From CAZRZN01 sp964604565 (GTDB taxonomy: Bacteria; Pseudomonadota; Alphaproteobacteria; Rhodobacterales; Rhodobacteraceae), in NCBI GenBank assembly GCA_964604565.1, contig CAZRZN010000019.1, positions 1 to 33,153 on the forward strand: a DNA stretch of 33,153 bases. The letters are read 5' to 3'. Each line of letters starts with the position of its first letter. Position 1 is the stretch's first letter. The notes below the pieces were generated by a model that was given only the letters and a program-made list of their open reading frames with translations, searched no databases and was not told where the DNA came from. Positions 14,796 to 22,890 of this stretch are shown in pieces. A program made the translations under genes and the position numbers.

Positions 14796-15844
14796 CGCTG
14801 CGGATCGCGGTTGCCGGCGCCGGATTGATCGGCCGACGCCATGCGGAGGCCGTCTCGATCGCCAGCGGCGTGACATTGTCCGGCATCGCGGACCCGGGGC
14901 CCGCGGGCGCGGAGGTGGCCGCCCTGCATGGCGTGCCGCACTACACCAGCCTGCAGGAGCTATTGGTCGGGGATCGTCCCGATGGCATCATCCTAGCCAC
15001 ACCGAACCAGCTTCACCTCGAACACGCGCTGGATTGCGTGCAGGCCAGCGTCCCGGCACTGATCGAAAAACCGCTGGCAACCGATAGCGACAGTGCGGAA
15101 CGGATCGTCGCGGCCGGAAACGCGGCTGGCGTGCCGCTTTTGATCGGTCATCACAGGCGGCACAATCCCCTGATCACCCGCGCCAAATCCGTCATCGACG
15201 AGGGGCGGCTTGGCCGGATAACGGCGGTTCAATGCACCACGTGGTTTCACAAGCCGGACGATTATTTCAACGTGGACTGGCGCCGGCAAAAGGGCGCAGG
15301 ACCGGTCTATCTGAATCTCAGCCACGACATCGATCTGATGCGCTATCTCTGCGGCGAGATCGACAGCGTTCACGCGCTGGAATCGAACGCCGTGCGCGGC
15401 AACGAGGTCGAGGAGACTGCCGTTATCCTCCTCCGCTTCGCCAACGGCACGCTTGGCACGGTGAACGTGTCCGATACCATCGTCGCCCCATGGAGCTGGG
15501 AGCTGACGGCACGTGAAAATCCCGTGTATCCGGCAACGTCCCAAGCCTGCTACCTGATCGGCGGCACGCATGGTTCCTTGTCGTTGCCCAACCTGTCGGT
15601 CTGGTCAAATCCCGACAAGCGCAGCTGGTGGGAGCCGATCTCGGAGACCAAACTGACCTTCGACTTCGAAGATCCGCTGATCCGACAGGTCCGGCAATTC
15701 GCGGCGGTCATCCGCGGCGACGAGGCCCCACTGGTCTCTGCCGCGGAGGGGCTGATAAACCAACGCATCATCGAGGCGGTCAAACACTCCGCGGCCACAG
15801 GCAACACAGTCCACGTTGAGACTTCCGAAAGGACAAGACCATGA
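14792..15844 (+). CDS. Gfo/Idh/MocA family NAD(P)-dependent oxidoreductase
   Basis: This 350-residue dehydrogenase has an N-terminal Rossmann fold (IAVAGAGLIGRRHAEA), the family EKP motif with catalytic Lys (LIEKPLAT) and the second-domain motif LSHDIDLMRYLCG. Family members oxidise or reduce hydroxyl groups of sugars, inositols and related cyclic polyols. The start is TTG at 14792, which overlaps the aroQ stop (TTGA) and falls right before the first beta strand; no ATG lies at a sensible place. Coupled to aroQ, it could oxidise quinate to 3-dehydroquinate, since no PQQ-type quinate dehydrogenase is present. That role is inference. Confidence 0.87.
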   Translation: MTLRIAVAGAGLIGRRHAEAVSIASGVTLSGIADPGPAGAEVAALHGVPHYTSLQELLVGDRPDGIILATPNQLHLEHALDCVQASVPALIEKPLATDSDSAERIVAAGNAAGVPLLIGHHRRHNPLITRAKSVIDEGRLGRITAVQCTTWFHKPDDYFNVDWRRQKGAGPVYLNLSHDIDLMRYLCGEIDSVHALESNAVRGNEVEETAVILLRFANGTLGTVNVSDTIVAPWSWELTARENPVYPATSQACYLIGGTHGSLSLPNLSVWSNPDKRSWWEPISETKLTFDFEDPLIRQVRQFAAVIRGDEAPLVSAAEGLINQRIIEAVKHSAATGNTVHVETSERTRP

Positions 15845-16632
15845 AAACCCCGGAGAACCTGTTCAAGGCGGCGCTCGCGCGCGGGGAGCACCAACTGGGA
15901 CTCTGGAATTCCCTTGGCGGTTCGGCGATCACCGAACAGCTTGCCAGTTGTGGCTATGACTGGGTGCTGATCGATGCCGAGCATGGCATATTTGAAACCG
16001 GCGACATTCTGCCGGCGCTACAGGCCGTGGCGGCCTATCCCGCAACCACCGCCATCGTGCGCCCGCCCAGCGGGGACGCGGCCCTGATCAAGCGGCTTCT
16101 GGATTTTGGCGCACAGTCCCTGCTGATCCCCTATGTGCAGACCGCTGAAGAGGCGCGGGCCCTTGTCGCGGCGACACGTTACGCGCCGGCGGGCATCCGG
16201 GGCTTTGCCGGGATGACGCGCGCCACCCGGTTCGGCAAGGCCGAAGGTTACGCCATCAACGCCAGTGACCAGATCTGCCTGTTGGTTCAAGCGGAAAGCA
16301 GGACTGCGCTCGACAATCTGGAGGAGATCGCCTCCGTCGATGGGGTGGATGGCGTCTTCATCGGGCCTGCGGATCTCGCGGCGAGCCTCGGGCACCCGGG
16401 CAATCCCGATCACCCCGAGGTTCAGGACGCCATCGCGGATGCCTTTGGGCGGCTGCGCAGGCTGGGAGTGCCGGCGGGCATTCTCGCGCTGGATCCGGAA
16501 TTTACCAGACGAAGCCTCGCCCTCGGGTCAACATTTACCGCCGTGGGTGTCGATTCGCTCCTGTTGGACAGCGCCGCCGTTCAACTAGAGCGGGAGGCGC
16601 GTGGCTGGATTGCCGCCACGCCTGCCCCTTGA
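15841..16632 (+). CDS. HpcH/HpaI family class II pyruvate aldolase
   Basis: This 263-residue protein belongs to the HpcH/HpaI aldolase family, relatives of 4-hydroxy-2-oxoheptanedioate aldolase and 2-keto-3-deoxy-glucarate aldolase. Expected catalytic residues are seen: His48 in DAEHG, Arg74 in IVRPP, and metal ligands Glu152 (QAES) and Asp178 (GPADLA). It would split a 4-hydroxy-2-oxo acid into pyruvate and an aldehyde. Such a step has no place in the known quinate-to-protocatechuate path, so the plus-strand arm may handle a second substrate. The ATG overlaps the preceding stop (ATGA) with AAAGGAC upstream. Confidence 0.88.
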   Translation: MKTPENLFKAALARGEHQLGLWNSLGGSAITEQLASCGYDWVLIDAEHGIFETGDILPALQAVAAYPATTAIVRPPSGDAALIKRLLDFGAQSLLIPYVQTAEEARALVAATRYAPAGIRGFAGMTRATRFGKAEGYAINASDQICLLVQAESRTALDNLEEIASVDGVDGVFIGPADLAASLGHPGNPDHPEVQDAIADAFGRLRRLGVPAGILALDPEFTRRSLALGSTFTAVGVDSLLLDSAAVQLEREARGWIAATPAP

Positions 16633-16693
16633 TGCAAGATCAAAGCCGCCTTGACGGCCAGCGGGAGAGGTAGGATCGGATATCTGCGAATAT

Positions 16694-16726
16694 CCACCAC
16701 CCGAAACCCGCCACATCGGGCGGTGG
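16694..16726. terminator. Stem-loop between convergent genes
   Basis: CCACCACCCG (16694-16703) and CGGGCGGTGG (16717-16726) pair over ten positions, one of them G-U, with a 13-base loop. It lies in the 169-base gap between the convergent aldolase and SDR genes. A second, smaller stem (GCCTCC/GGAGGC, 16764-16778) follows. Neither has a T-run, so intrinsic termination is uncertain. Confidence 0.4.
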
Positions 16727-16801
16727 AGCTTGCCTTGGGTCTTCGGATCACCAGTGTCGCCTCGCCTCCGGCGGAGGCCAGAGCGTCCGACCCGTGAACG
16801 G

Positions 16802-17623
16802 TTACAGCGTCTGGTCCCTGAGCGCCGCCTCGGGAACCGGCGCATCGTCATATGCCCCCCAGATTGATTGATCGAAGTTCACAACCGCACCAGTCATCAT
16901 TCCGCTGTCATCCGAAGCCATCCAGAGCACTGCCTTGGCCACTTCATTCGGGTCCAGGATGCGTCCGAAGGGTTTGGTGGCCGCCATGCGGTCGATGAAA
17001 TCGGCATCGCCGGTTTCCTGCTCGATCAGCCTGCGTTCGTGATCCGAATTCATCCAGCCGATGGACAACTGGTTAACGTGGATCCGGTTGCGCATCAGGG
17101 CAAAGCCGGCATTGCGCGTCAGAACCGCCAGAGCGCCCTTTGACGCGCTGTAGGGACACAGGAACGGCTGTCCGCCCAGTTCGGACATCGACCCGATATT
17201 GACGATCCGTCCTTCGAGCTTTTCACGTATCATGACGCGCGCAGCATCCTGCATCAGGAAGAAGGGCGCGCGGGTGTTCACCGCGAACATCTGGTCAAAA
17301 AGATCTGGCGTAGTGTTCAGGATGTCACCACGATCCGTAAGCCCTGCGGCATTGACCAGTATGTCAACGCGCCCGAACGCTGCGTCCGTCGCGGGGATCA
17401 CCTTGCGGACATCGTCGATGTTGCCCAAGTCGGCCGCGACCACGCGACAATCGGTGCCGAATGCCTCGCGAATGGCGTCGGCAACTTTTTGGCCCTTTTC
17501 CGCATCCCTGCCGAGGATCACCAGTCCCGCGGCTCCCGCCTCGGCAAATGTGCGGGCAATGGCCGCGCCCAGCCCCTGTGTTCCGCCTGTGATGACGGCG
17601 ATTTTTCCCTCGATCCGATTCAT
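16802..17623 (-). CDS. SDR family NAD(P)-dependent oxidoreductase
   Basis: This 273-residue classical short-chain dehydrogenase has the cofactor motif TGGTQGLG (residues 10-17), a NAAG segment (read as VNAAGL), the catalytic Ser in NIGSMSELGG and YxxxK in PYSASKG. Substrate is not evident; such enzymes oxidise alcohol groups of sugars, polyols or ring compounds. The start is the ATG at 17623, because GAGGGGAGG lies six bases upstream; an in-frame ATG at 17653 lacks this. It faces the aldolase gene, so it is transcribed separately, but its position suggests a part in the same polyol catabolism. Confidence 0.88.
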   Translation of the reverse strand: MNRIEGKIAVITGGTQGLGAAIARTFAEAGAAGLVILGRDAEKGQKVADAIREAFGTDCRVVAADLGNIDDVRKVIPATDAAFGRVDILVNAAGLTDRGDILNTTPDLFDQMFAVNTRAPFFLMQDAARVMIREKLEGRIVNIGSMSELGGQPFLCPYSASKGALAVLTRNAGFALMRNRIHVNQLSIGWMNSDHERRLIEQETGDADFIDRMAATKPFGRILDPNEVAKAVLWMASDDSGMMTGAVVNFDQSIWGAYDDAPVPEAALRDQTL

Positions 17624-17994
17624 GTCGGGCCTCCCCTCTTTTTTTCCAAACATCTTCGCCCGACCTGCGCGGCGATGGTCCAGGCCGCGGTCCGCCGGTC
17701 GTCCGTGCGCAGACTACGCAGAGTCTCACGCGCTCCGCGACCCGAAAGCGTCGCGCCTCGCAAACGCGGACTCCGATTGCGGCTGAATGTGTGGTCCCCC
17801 TCACACGCGACATGTCATTATGCGGCCCGCATATCAGCCCGCATCATGCGGCGTCGGTGTCATCGCGTGACAGCGGTCCCGGCAGGTTGAGACGCCGCCG
17901 CGGATGATCAGACTGCCGGGCCATTGTGTCCGCAAATCTCCCGCCTGCGGCGAACCTTCAAAGAGGGCCTCCGGATCGCGCCGCGGAAGACACG
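17624..17994. other. 371-base non-coding stretch upstream of the SDR gene
   Basis: No reading frame here looks like a gene. The first part, near 17624-17660, holds the SDR ribosome site. Around 17820-17872 there are clustered inverted repeats described separately. No clear sigma-70 promoter or terminator was recognised. Confidence 0.6.
17820..17851. repeat. Four-half-site symmetric element (ATGCGG/CCGCAT)
   Basis: ATGCGG-C-CCGCAT (17820-17832) and CCGCAT-C-ATGCGG (17839-17851) are two 13-bp inverted repeats of opposite order, separated by ATCAGC. The octamer GCCCGCAT is also directly repeated at a 12-bp offset (17825 and 17837). Close by, TGTCA-N5-TGACA spans 17858-17872. The layout resembles regulator binding sites upstream of the SDR gene. 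Confidence 0.5.
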
Positions 17995-20034
17995 TCAGCC
18001 AAGGCTTTTGAGATGCGCGGATGGCTTTTGCCGGTTGCTCAGCCACGCATGCAGCGTGTCGATATCGCCGGCCGCGGCGATGGCCGGACCCTGTGCAAGA
18101 TTGCAGCCGAGCAAGCGGAGGCGGTCCAGGTGATCCTCCGTCTCCACCCCGACAGCGGCAATCTGGATTTCCATGCCCTTGGCGATATAAATGGCGGTCG
18201 CGACAATGCGTTCGTTTCGTGGATCGCTGATGTTGGAGACCAGAGAGGGCGAAAGCTTCAACCCGACAAGATCGACCTTGCTCAGCAGCGGCAGGGTCGA
18301 TGCGCCGGTGCCGAAACCGTCGATCACCAGGCCAAAGCCCTTTCCGGAAAGTCGCCCCAGACCGGCCAGCAGTTCCGTATTGTCCCGGTTCGAGATATCC
18401 TGATCGGAAATTTCGAGGACGACAATTCCCGCTGACAGACCGTTCAGGTCACATATGCCTGCAAGGTTTTCAGCGAAATCCGGGCGCGTGACCGTCGATG
18501 TCGAGACGTTGAACGCAAGTTTCGGCAGCATGTGCCCTTGCTTGCGAAGCCCCGCAAAACATTCGATCGCCGCAAGGATCAGGTTGCCTTCGATCATGTC
18601 GATGACGCCCAGATCCTCTGCCGTGGAGAGAAAGGCATCGGTGTCCAACAGGCCTTTTTCCGGATGGCGCCAGCGGGCAAGCATCTCAACCCCGGTCGGC
18701 TCCCCCGTGTCGAGGGCAACCTGCAACTCGAAGTTCGGCTCGAATTCACCGTTGAGAACCGCATGGCGCAGATCGTTCTCAAGACGGTGACGCCGTTCCG
18801 CTGCTTCGCGCATATGCGGCTCAAAGCAGGTCATGCGGTTCTTTCCGGCGCGCTTGGACTGGTAGAGCGCGATATCGGCATTCGCCACGAGAACCGACCG
18901 GTCCGTTCCGCTGGTGGCACTATGCGCGTAGCCGAGGCTCATTCCGATGACGCATTCCTCGCTGGTTTTGCCCAGATCGATGGAAAACGGCAGTCTCACA
19001 GCCTCAAGCAGCCTTGCGCCCAGCGCTTCGACCTCTGTCATCGGCGTCCTGTCATGCAGAGTCATTGAGATGACGAATTCATCCCCGCCAAGGCGCGCGA
19101 TGATTGGCGCATCGCCATCCGCACCCACAGGAACGATGCGTTCCAGCAGACGCGCGACATGGACAAGCACCGCGTCGCCCGCGGGATGACCAAGCGTATC
19201 ATTGACGGCCTTGAACCCGTCAAGATCGACATTGATGACCACGACTTCCCGATCTGCGCGAACCGCCTTCTGGATCTGATCGTCGAGAAGTTCGAACAGG
19301 CGCTTTCGGTTGGCGAGGCCCGTCAACGCGTCGAGGTTCGCCTCAATGTCGAGACGTTTGACAACTGATAGGATGGATTGCGTGATCGGACGGAAGATCA
19401 GCAGGATCTCTGCGACAACCGTCAGGACGAGGATGGCGGTGATCGCAATTTGCAGATTCATCAGCGCATCACGCCGTTCCCCGGCTCGTGCCTCGAACAG
19501 GCCGACAGCCTCGTTCAATTTCGACAGGAGCGCAGTCTCACCCCGGACCGACAAACTGTCGAGGATCTCCCTTGCGTCCTGCGATAGCGGGACCGCGGTC
19601 GCCAAGGCGCGCGCATCGGCGATGAAGGCGCGCGTGCGCGCGTCCAGACTTTCCGCGCCTTGATCGAAATAGAACGTCTCAAGCCGACCTTCATCAATCG
19701 CATTTTCTGTCAGCCACAGGTGCCCGCTCTCAAAGCGGGCAATGGCATCCCTCATGTCGTTTGTCGCGTCCTCATCACCGGACCGGTAGTGTTTGGCGCC
19801 GAAATAAAGGATTCTCTGGCTCAGCATGCGCTGGCGACCGGAGATATTGACAATCTCGGCATCGGTCGCGGCCTGTTCCTTCTTGAGCCATGTCAATCCA
19901 TGCGCCCCAAGGATCAAGACAACCATGAACGCGCCGGTGCACAGGTGCCAGACCCACAATCGCGTCGCGAGGCGGCGGTGATCGCCAAGCGTCTTTCTCC
20001 GCTCCATGACAGGCGAAAGATTTTTGATCCTCAT
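17995..20034 (-). CDS. Membrane PilJ-type sensor with GGDEF and degenerate EAL domains
   Basis: This 679-residue protein has a membrane helix (about residues 28-48), a periplasmic region opening with the PilJ/NarX-like motif ISGRQRMLSQR (64-74), a second helix (about 187-210), a GGDEF domain and an EAL domain. GGDEF is intact at 316-320, so diguanylate cyclase activity (c-di-GMP synthesis) is likely; no RxxD inhibitory site precedes it. The EAL domain has EML at 450-452, DGFGTG at 572-577 instead of DDFGTG, KLS instead of KID, and AVGVE instead of AEGVE, so phosphodiesterase activity is probably lost. The start at 20034 is favoured by homology, but an in-frame ATG at 20106 is possible. Transcribed alone. 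Confidence 0.87.
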   Translation of the reverse strand: MRIKNLSPVMERRKTLGDHRRLATRLWVWHLCTGAFMVVLILGAHGLTWLKKEQAATDAEIVNISGRQRMLSQRILYFGAKHYRSGDEDATNDMRDAIARFESGHLWLTENAIDEGRLETFYFDQGAESLDARTRAFIADARALATAVPLSQDAREILDSLSVRGETALLSKLNEAVGLFEARAGERRDALMNLQIAITAILVLTVVAEILLIFRPITQSILSVVKRLDIEANLDALTGLANRKRLFELLDDQIQKAVRADREVVVINVDLDGFKAVNDTLGHPAGDAVLVHVARLLERIVPVGADGDAPIIARLGGDEFVISMTLHDRTPMTEVEALGARLLEAVRLPFSIDLGKTSEECVIGMSLGYAHSATSGTDRSVLVANADIALYQSKRAGKNRMTCFEPHMREAAERRHRLENDLRHAVLNGEFEPNFELQVALDTGEPTGVEMLARWRHPEKGLLDTDAFLSTAEDLGVIDMIEGNLILAAIECFAGLRKQGHMLPKLAFNVSTSTVTRPDFAENLAGICDLNGLSAGIVVLEISDQDISNRDNTELLAGLGRLSGKGFGLVIDGFGTGASTLPLLSKVDLVGLKLSPSLVSNISDPRNERIVATAIYIAKGMEIQIAAVGVETEDHLDRLRLLGCNLAQGPAIAAAGDIDTLHAWLSNRQKPSAHLKSLG

Positions 20035-20139
20035 ATGACCGTCCGTGCGTCGTTGGATCGGCGCGCTGGAGAAAGCAGACCGATATCTGCACCCTATGAG
20101 GAGCATAAAGTTCTTTACCTTGCGTAAATTTCCAGACTT

Positions 20140-20166
20140 TGATCGAAAAGAGTCGTCTTTCGATCA
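20140..20166. repeat. Inverted repeat TGATCGAAA-N9-TTTCGATCA
   Basis: Perfect 9-bp arms at 20140-20148 and 20158-20166 lie upstream of the GGDEF/EAL gene (34 bases before the distal start, 106 before the proximal one). No T-run follows on the minus strand. It may be an operator of the GGDEF/EAL gene or a transcript end of the peptide operon. Confidence 0.45.
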
Positions 20167-20259
20167 GAAAGGGTCGCGCAGAGAAATTCCCTTGAGCTTG
20201 CCAGACCCGCGCCCAAGCTTCGTGGAGCCTCGTCCGCTCACGGCCTTTTTCCGATCGTC

Positions 20260-20275
20260 TTGCGCCTCAGCGCAA
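20260..20275 (-). terminator. Short stem-loop after the peptide-transport operon
   Basis: TTGCGC-CTCA-GCGCAA forms a perfect 6-bp stem with a 4-base loop 21 bases past the ATPase stop. There is no T-run, so it could only be a weak or factor-assisted terminator. Confidence 0.3.
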
Positions 20276-20296
20276 CCGGCAAGATATGAAAGGCAG

Positions 20297-22063
20297 CTAT
20301 TTAAGGGCGGAACGCCCCGGCACCGACGACAGCAATGATTTTGTGTAAGGCTCGCGTGGGGAATCCATCACCGCGTCGACCGTCCCGGTCTCAATGATCC
20401 GGCCTTTTTCCAGCACGGCGATCCGGTCGGCGATCTGCCGCACCACCGCAAGATCATGCGTGACAAAGAGATAGGCAAGGCCCCGTTCCTCAGCGAGGCG
20501 CTTGAGCAGGTTGAGAATCTGAGCCTGCACCGACACGTCGAGCGCCGAGACGGGTTCGTCGCAGATCAAAAGCTTTGGCCGAAGGGCAAGCGCGCGCGCG
20601 ATGGCGATGCGCTGACGCTCGCCACCCGACAATTGCGCGGGGCGCCGGTCCAGATAAGCCTGCGTCAGCCCGACCTGCTGAAGGAGCCCGATCTTTTCCG
20701 CGTCCTTGTCGTCGCCACGCCCATCGGCGCGCAATATCTCACCGAGGCATTTTCGGATTGTGTGCCGGGGATTCAGCGTCGCATAGGGGTCCTGAAACAC
20801 GAATTGGACTGCGCGCCGAAAATCGATCAGATCAGAGGTGCGCCCTAGCGCCGGATCTGCCACCGGCGCGCCGTTCAGAGTGATCTGGCCCGCGTCCGCC
20901 CGTTCCAGACCCACCAGACAGCGGGCAATCGTGCTCTTGCCAGAGCCGCTCTCCCCGACGAGGCCGAGGCATTCACCGGGATAGATCGCCAGATCTATCC
21001 CTTGCAGGACCCGCGTCGCGCCAAAGTTTTTCTCAAGACCCGATATGCGGACCAGCGGGTCGCCCATCTGCCTTGACGGACCGTGGCCGCCACTTGCGGA
21101 TCGCGCGTTTTTCCGGATCTCTGCCATCTCGTCGGCAATTTCCGCCTGACGCAGGCAGGCGGATCTGTGGCCGTCCTCCGCATCGGTCAGGACTGCGCTG
21201 GTGTCATGGCACGCGCCTTCGGCAAAGGTGCAGCGCCCTGCGAAGGGGCAGCAATGCAAAACATCATCCGCCGCGGGGACCGCGCCGGGAATGCTGTGCA
21301 AATCCTTCACGCGGCGGTCAGCGGGTGGCTCTGACAGCAGCAGGCCCATCGTGTAGGGATGCCGTGGGTTGGTGGCGATCTCCGCCGTGCGCCCGACCTC
21401 CAGCAAGGCACCGGCATAGAGCACAAGAACCCGGTCACAGGTCGAAAAGGCCAGCCGCAGGTCGTGGGTGATCAGGATCAGACCCATCCCCCGGTTGCGG
21501 CCGGTCTTGCTGAGCAGGTCCACGATCTCCGCCTGCGTGGTGACGTCAAGGGCGGTTGACGGCTCATCCGCGATCAGGATTTCCGGATCGTTGGCCAGCG
21601 CGGCGGCAAGGCCGACCCGCTGGCGCAACCCGCCGGACAGTTCGAACGGATAGCGCTGCGCAATCGCCGGATCGTCGATGCCCACTTCGGCCAGGCGGCG
21701 CGCGATCTCCTTGCGGTCCGGATTGCGCAACCCCTCGGAAAGCGTCGTGCCCGCCCGCTGGAGCGGATTGAGCATTGTGAAGGGATCCTGAAACATCATG
21801 GTAATCCGGCGGCCGCGGTGCCGGGCCGCCGTGCCGGTTTGCAGCATGTCCTCGCGCCCCAGATGCACCGCGCCCGCGGCCGTAAGGCCCTCCGGCAACA
21901 ACCCCATGATCGCGCGCATGGCGATCGACTTGCCCGACCCGCTTTCGCCGACAATCCCGATCGTCTCGCCGGGCGACAGGGAAAAGCCCAGATCGCGCAC
22001 CAATGTCTTGCCGTCGGCGGTGCGCACCCCGAGGTTCTTTGCGCAGAGGAGCGGCTCGGTCAT
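20297..22063 (-). CDS. Fused dipeptide ABC transporter ATPase (DppD-DppF)
   Basis: This 588-residue protein holds two ABC ATPase domains in one chain, which in many bacteria are separate DppD and DppF proteins. The first has Walker A GESGSGKS, signature LSGGLRQRVGLA and Walker B ILIADEPS, then the oligopeptide C-terminal extension with the cysteine pattern CCPFAGRCTFAEGAC that suggests an iron-sulfur or metal site. The second has GESGSGKST, LSGGERQRIAIA and LLICDEPVSALD. It powers peptide import with the two permeases next door. The ATG overlaps the permease end by four bases. It is the last gene of the operon. Confidence 0.93.
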   Translation of the reverse strand: MTEPLLCAKNLGVRTADGKTLVRDLGFSLSPGETIGIVGESGSGKSIAMRAIMGLLPEGLTAAGAVHLGREDMLQTGTAARHRGRRITMMFQDPFTMLNPLQRAGTTLSEGLRNPDRKEIARRLAEVGIDDPAIAQRYPFELSGGLRQRVGLAAALANDPEILIADEPSTALDVTTQAEIVDLLSKTGRNRGMGLILITHDLRLAFSTCDRVLVLYAGALLEVGRTAEIATNPRHPYTMGLLLSEPPADRRVKDLHSIPGAVPAADDVLHCCPFAGRCTFAEGACHDTSAVLTDAEDGHRSACLRQAEIADEMAEIRKNARSASGGHGPSRQMGDPLVRISGLEKNFGATRVLQGIDLAIYPGECLGLVGESGSGKSTIARCLVGLERADAGQITLNGAPVADPALGRTSDLIDFRRAVQFVFQDPYATLNPRHTIRKCLGEILRADGRGDDKDAEKIGLLQQVGLTQAYLDRRPAQLSGGERQRIAIARALALRPKLLICDEPVSALDVSVQAQILNLLKRLAEERGLAYLFVTHDLAVVRQIADRIAVLEKGRIIETGTVDAVMDSPREPYTKSLLSSVPGRSALK

Positions 22064-22890
22064 TTCGCCACCGCCTCCCGGATCCGGTCGCCCAGCATGT
22101 TGATGCTCCCCGCGGTCACCATGATCATCGCGGCGGGCAAGAGCAGCGCGGTCGGATTGGTGAAAAGGATGTTGCGGTTTTCAAAGATCATCCGCCCCCA
22201 ATCGGCGGTGCCCGGCTCCACCCCCAGACCGAGAAAGGAAAGACCCGCGAGGTTCACGAGGGCAAAGGCAAAGTCGAGCACCGCGTAGGACAGGATGATC
22301 GGCATGACGTTGGGCAGGATATGGACGAACAGGATGCGCCAGCGGGGGATGTTCTGGATCCGTGCAGCCTCGATATACGGCTGGCTGCGCTGGACCAGCA
22401 CCGCGCTGCGGACGATCCGCGTGTCCGGCGCGACGAACAAGACCACAAGCACGCCCACCGCCGTCCAGTAACCGCCGCCTGTGACGCCGACCACGACAAT
22501 GGCGATCAACGGCCCGGGCAGGGCCAGGATGATGTCCACGCCGCGCATGATGACACTGTCAACCCAACCGCCGAAGTATCCCGCCAGCAGCCCGAGGATC
22601 GTGGCGATGGCAAAGGCGCCAGCGGCCACCACCGTAGGTCCGATCAAGGCCGTGCGCGCGCCCTCCACCGTGCGGGCAAGGACATCGCGTCCAAGGTTGT
22701 CCGTGCCGGCCCAGAACTCTGCCGAGGGGGCCGTATCCCCCACCAGAAGCCGCTGGATCTCGGCTGAGCCGGGCACCACGGCATCGCCGCCAATGGCGCA
22801 GACCAGCACCACAAGCACGCAGAGCGCCGCCACCCAAAGGGCCGGTGACATCGCGGCGAATGCCCGCGCAACATGGGGTTTCACGGTCAT
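22060..22890 (-). CDS. Peptide ABC transporter permease, DppC type
   Basis: This 276-residue inner-membrane protein has the DppC/OppC pattern: an N-terminal membrane helix (ALWVAALCVLVVLVCAI), an NLGRDVLARTVEGARTAL segment, and the C-terminal EAA loop EAARIQNIPRWRILFVHILP. The start is set at the ATG at 22890, which overlaps the DppB stop; the frame is open for another 650 bases upstream but only as a shadow of the DppB gene. It forms the channel with the DppB-type partner. Confidence 0.93.
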   Translation of the reverse strand: MTVKPHVARAFAAMSPALWVAALCVLVVLVCAIGGDAVVPGSAEIQRLLVGDTAPSAEFWAGTDNLGRDVLARTVEGARTALIGPTVVAAGAFAIATILGLLAGYFGGWVDSVIMRGVDIILALPGPLIAIVVVGVTGGGYWTAVGVLVVLFVAPDTRIVRSAVLVQRSQPYIEAARIQNIPRWRILFVHILPNVMPIILSYAVLDFAFALVNLAGLSFLGLGVEPGTADWGRMIFENRNILFTNPTALLLPAAMIMVTAGSINMLGDRIREAVAK

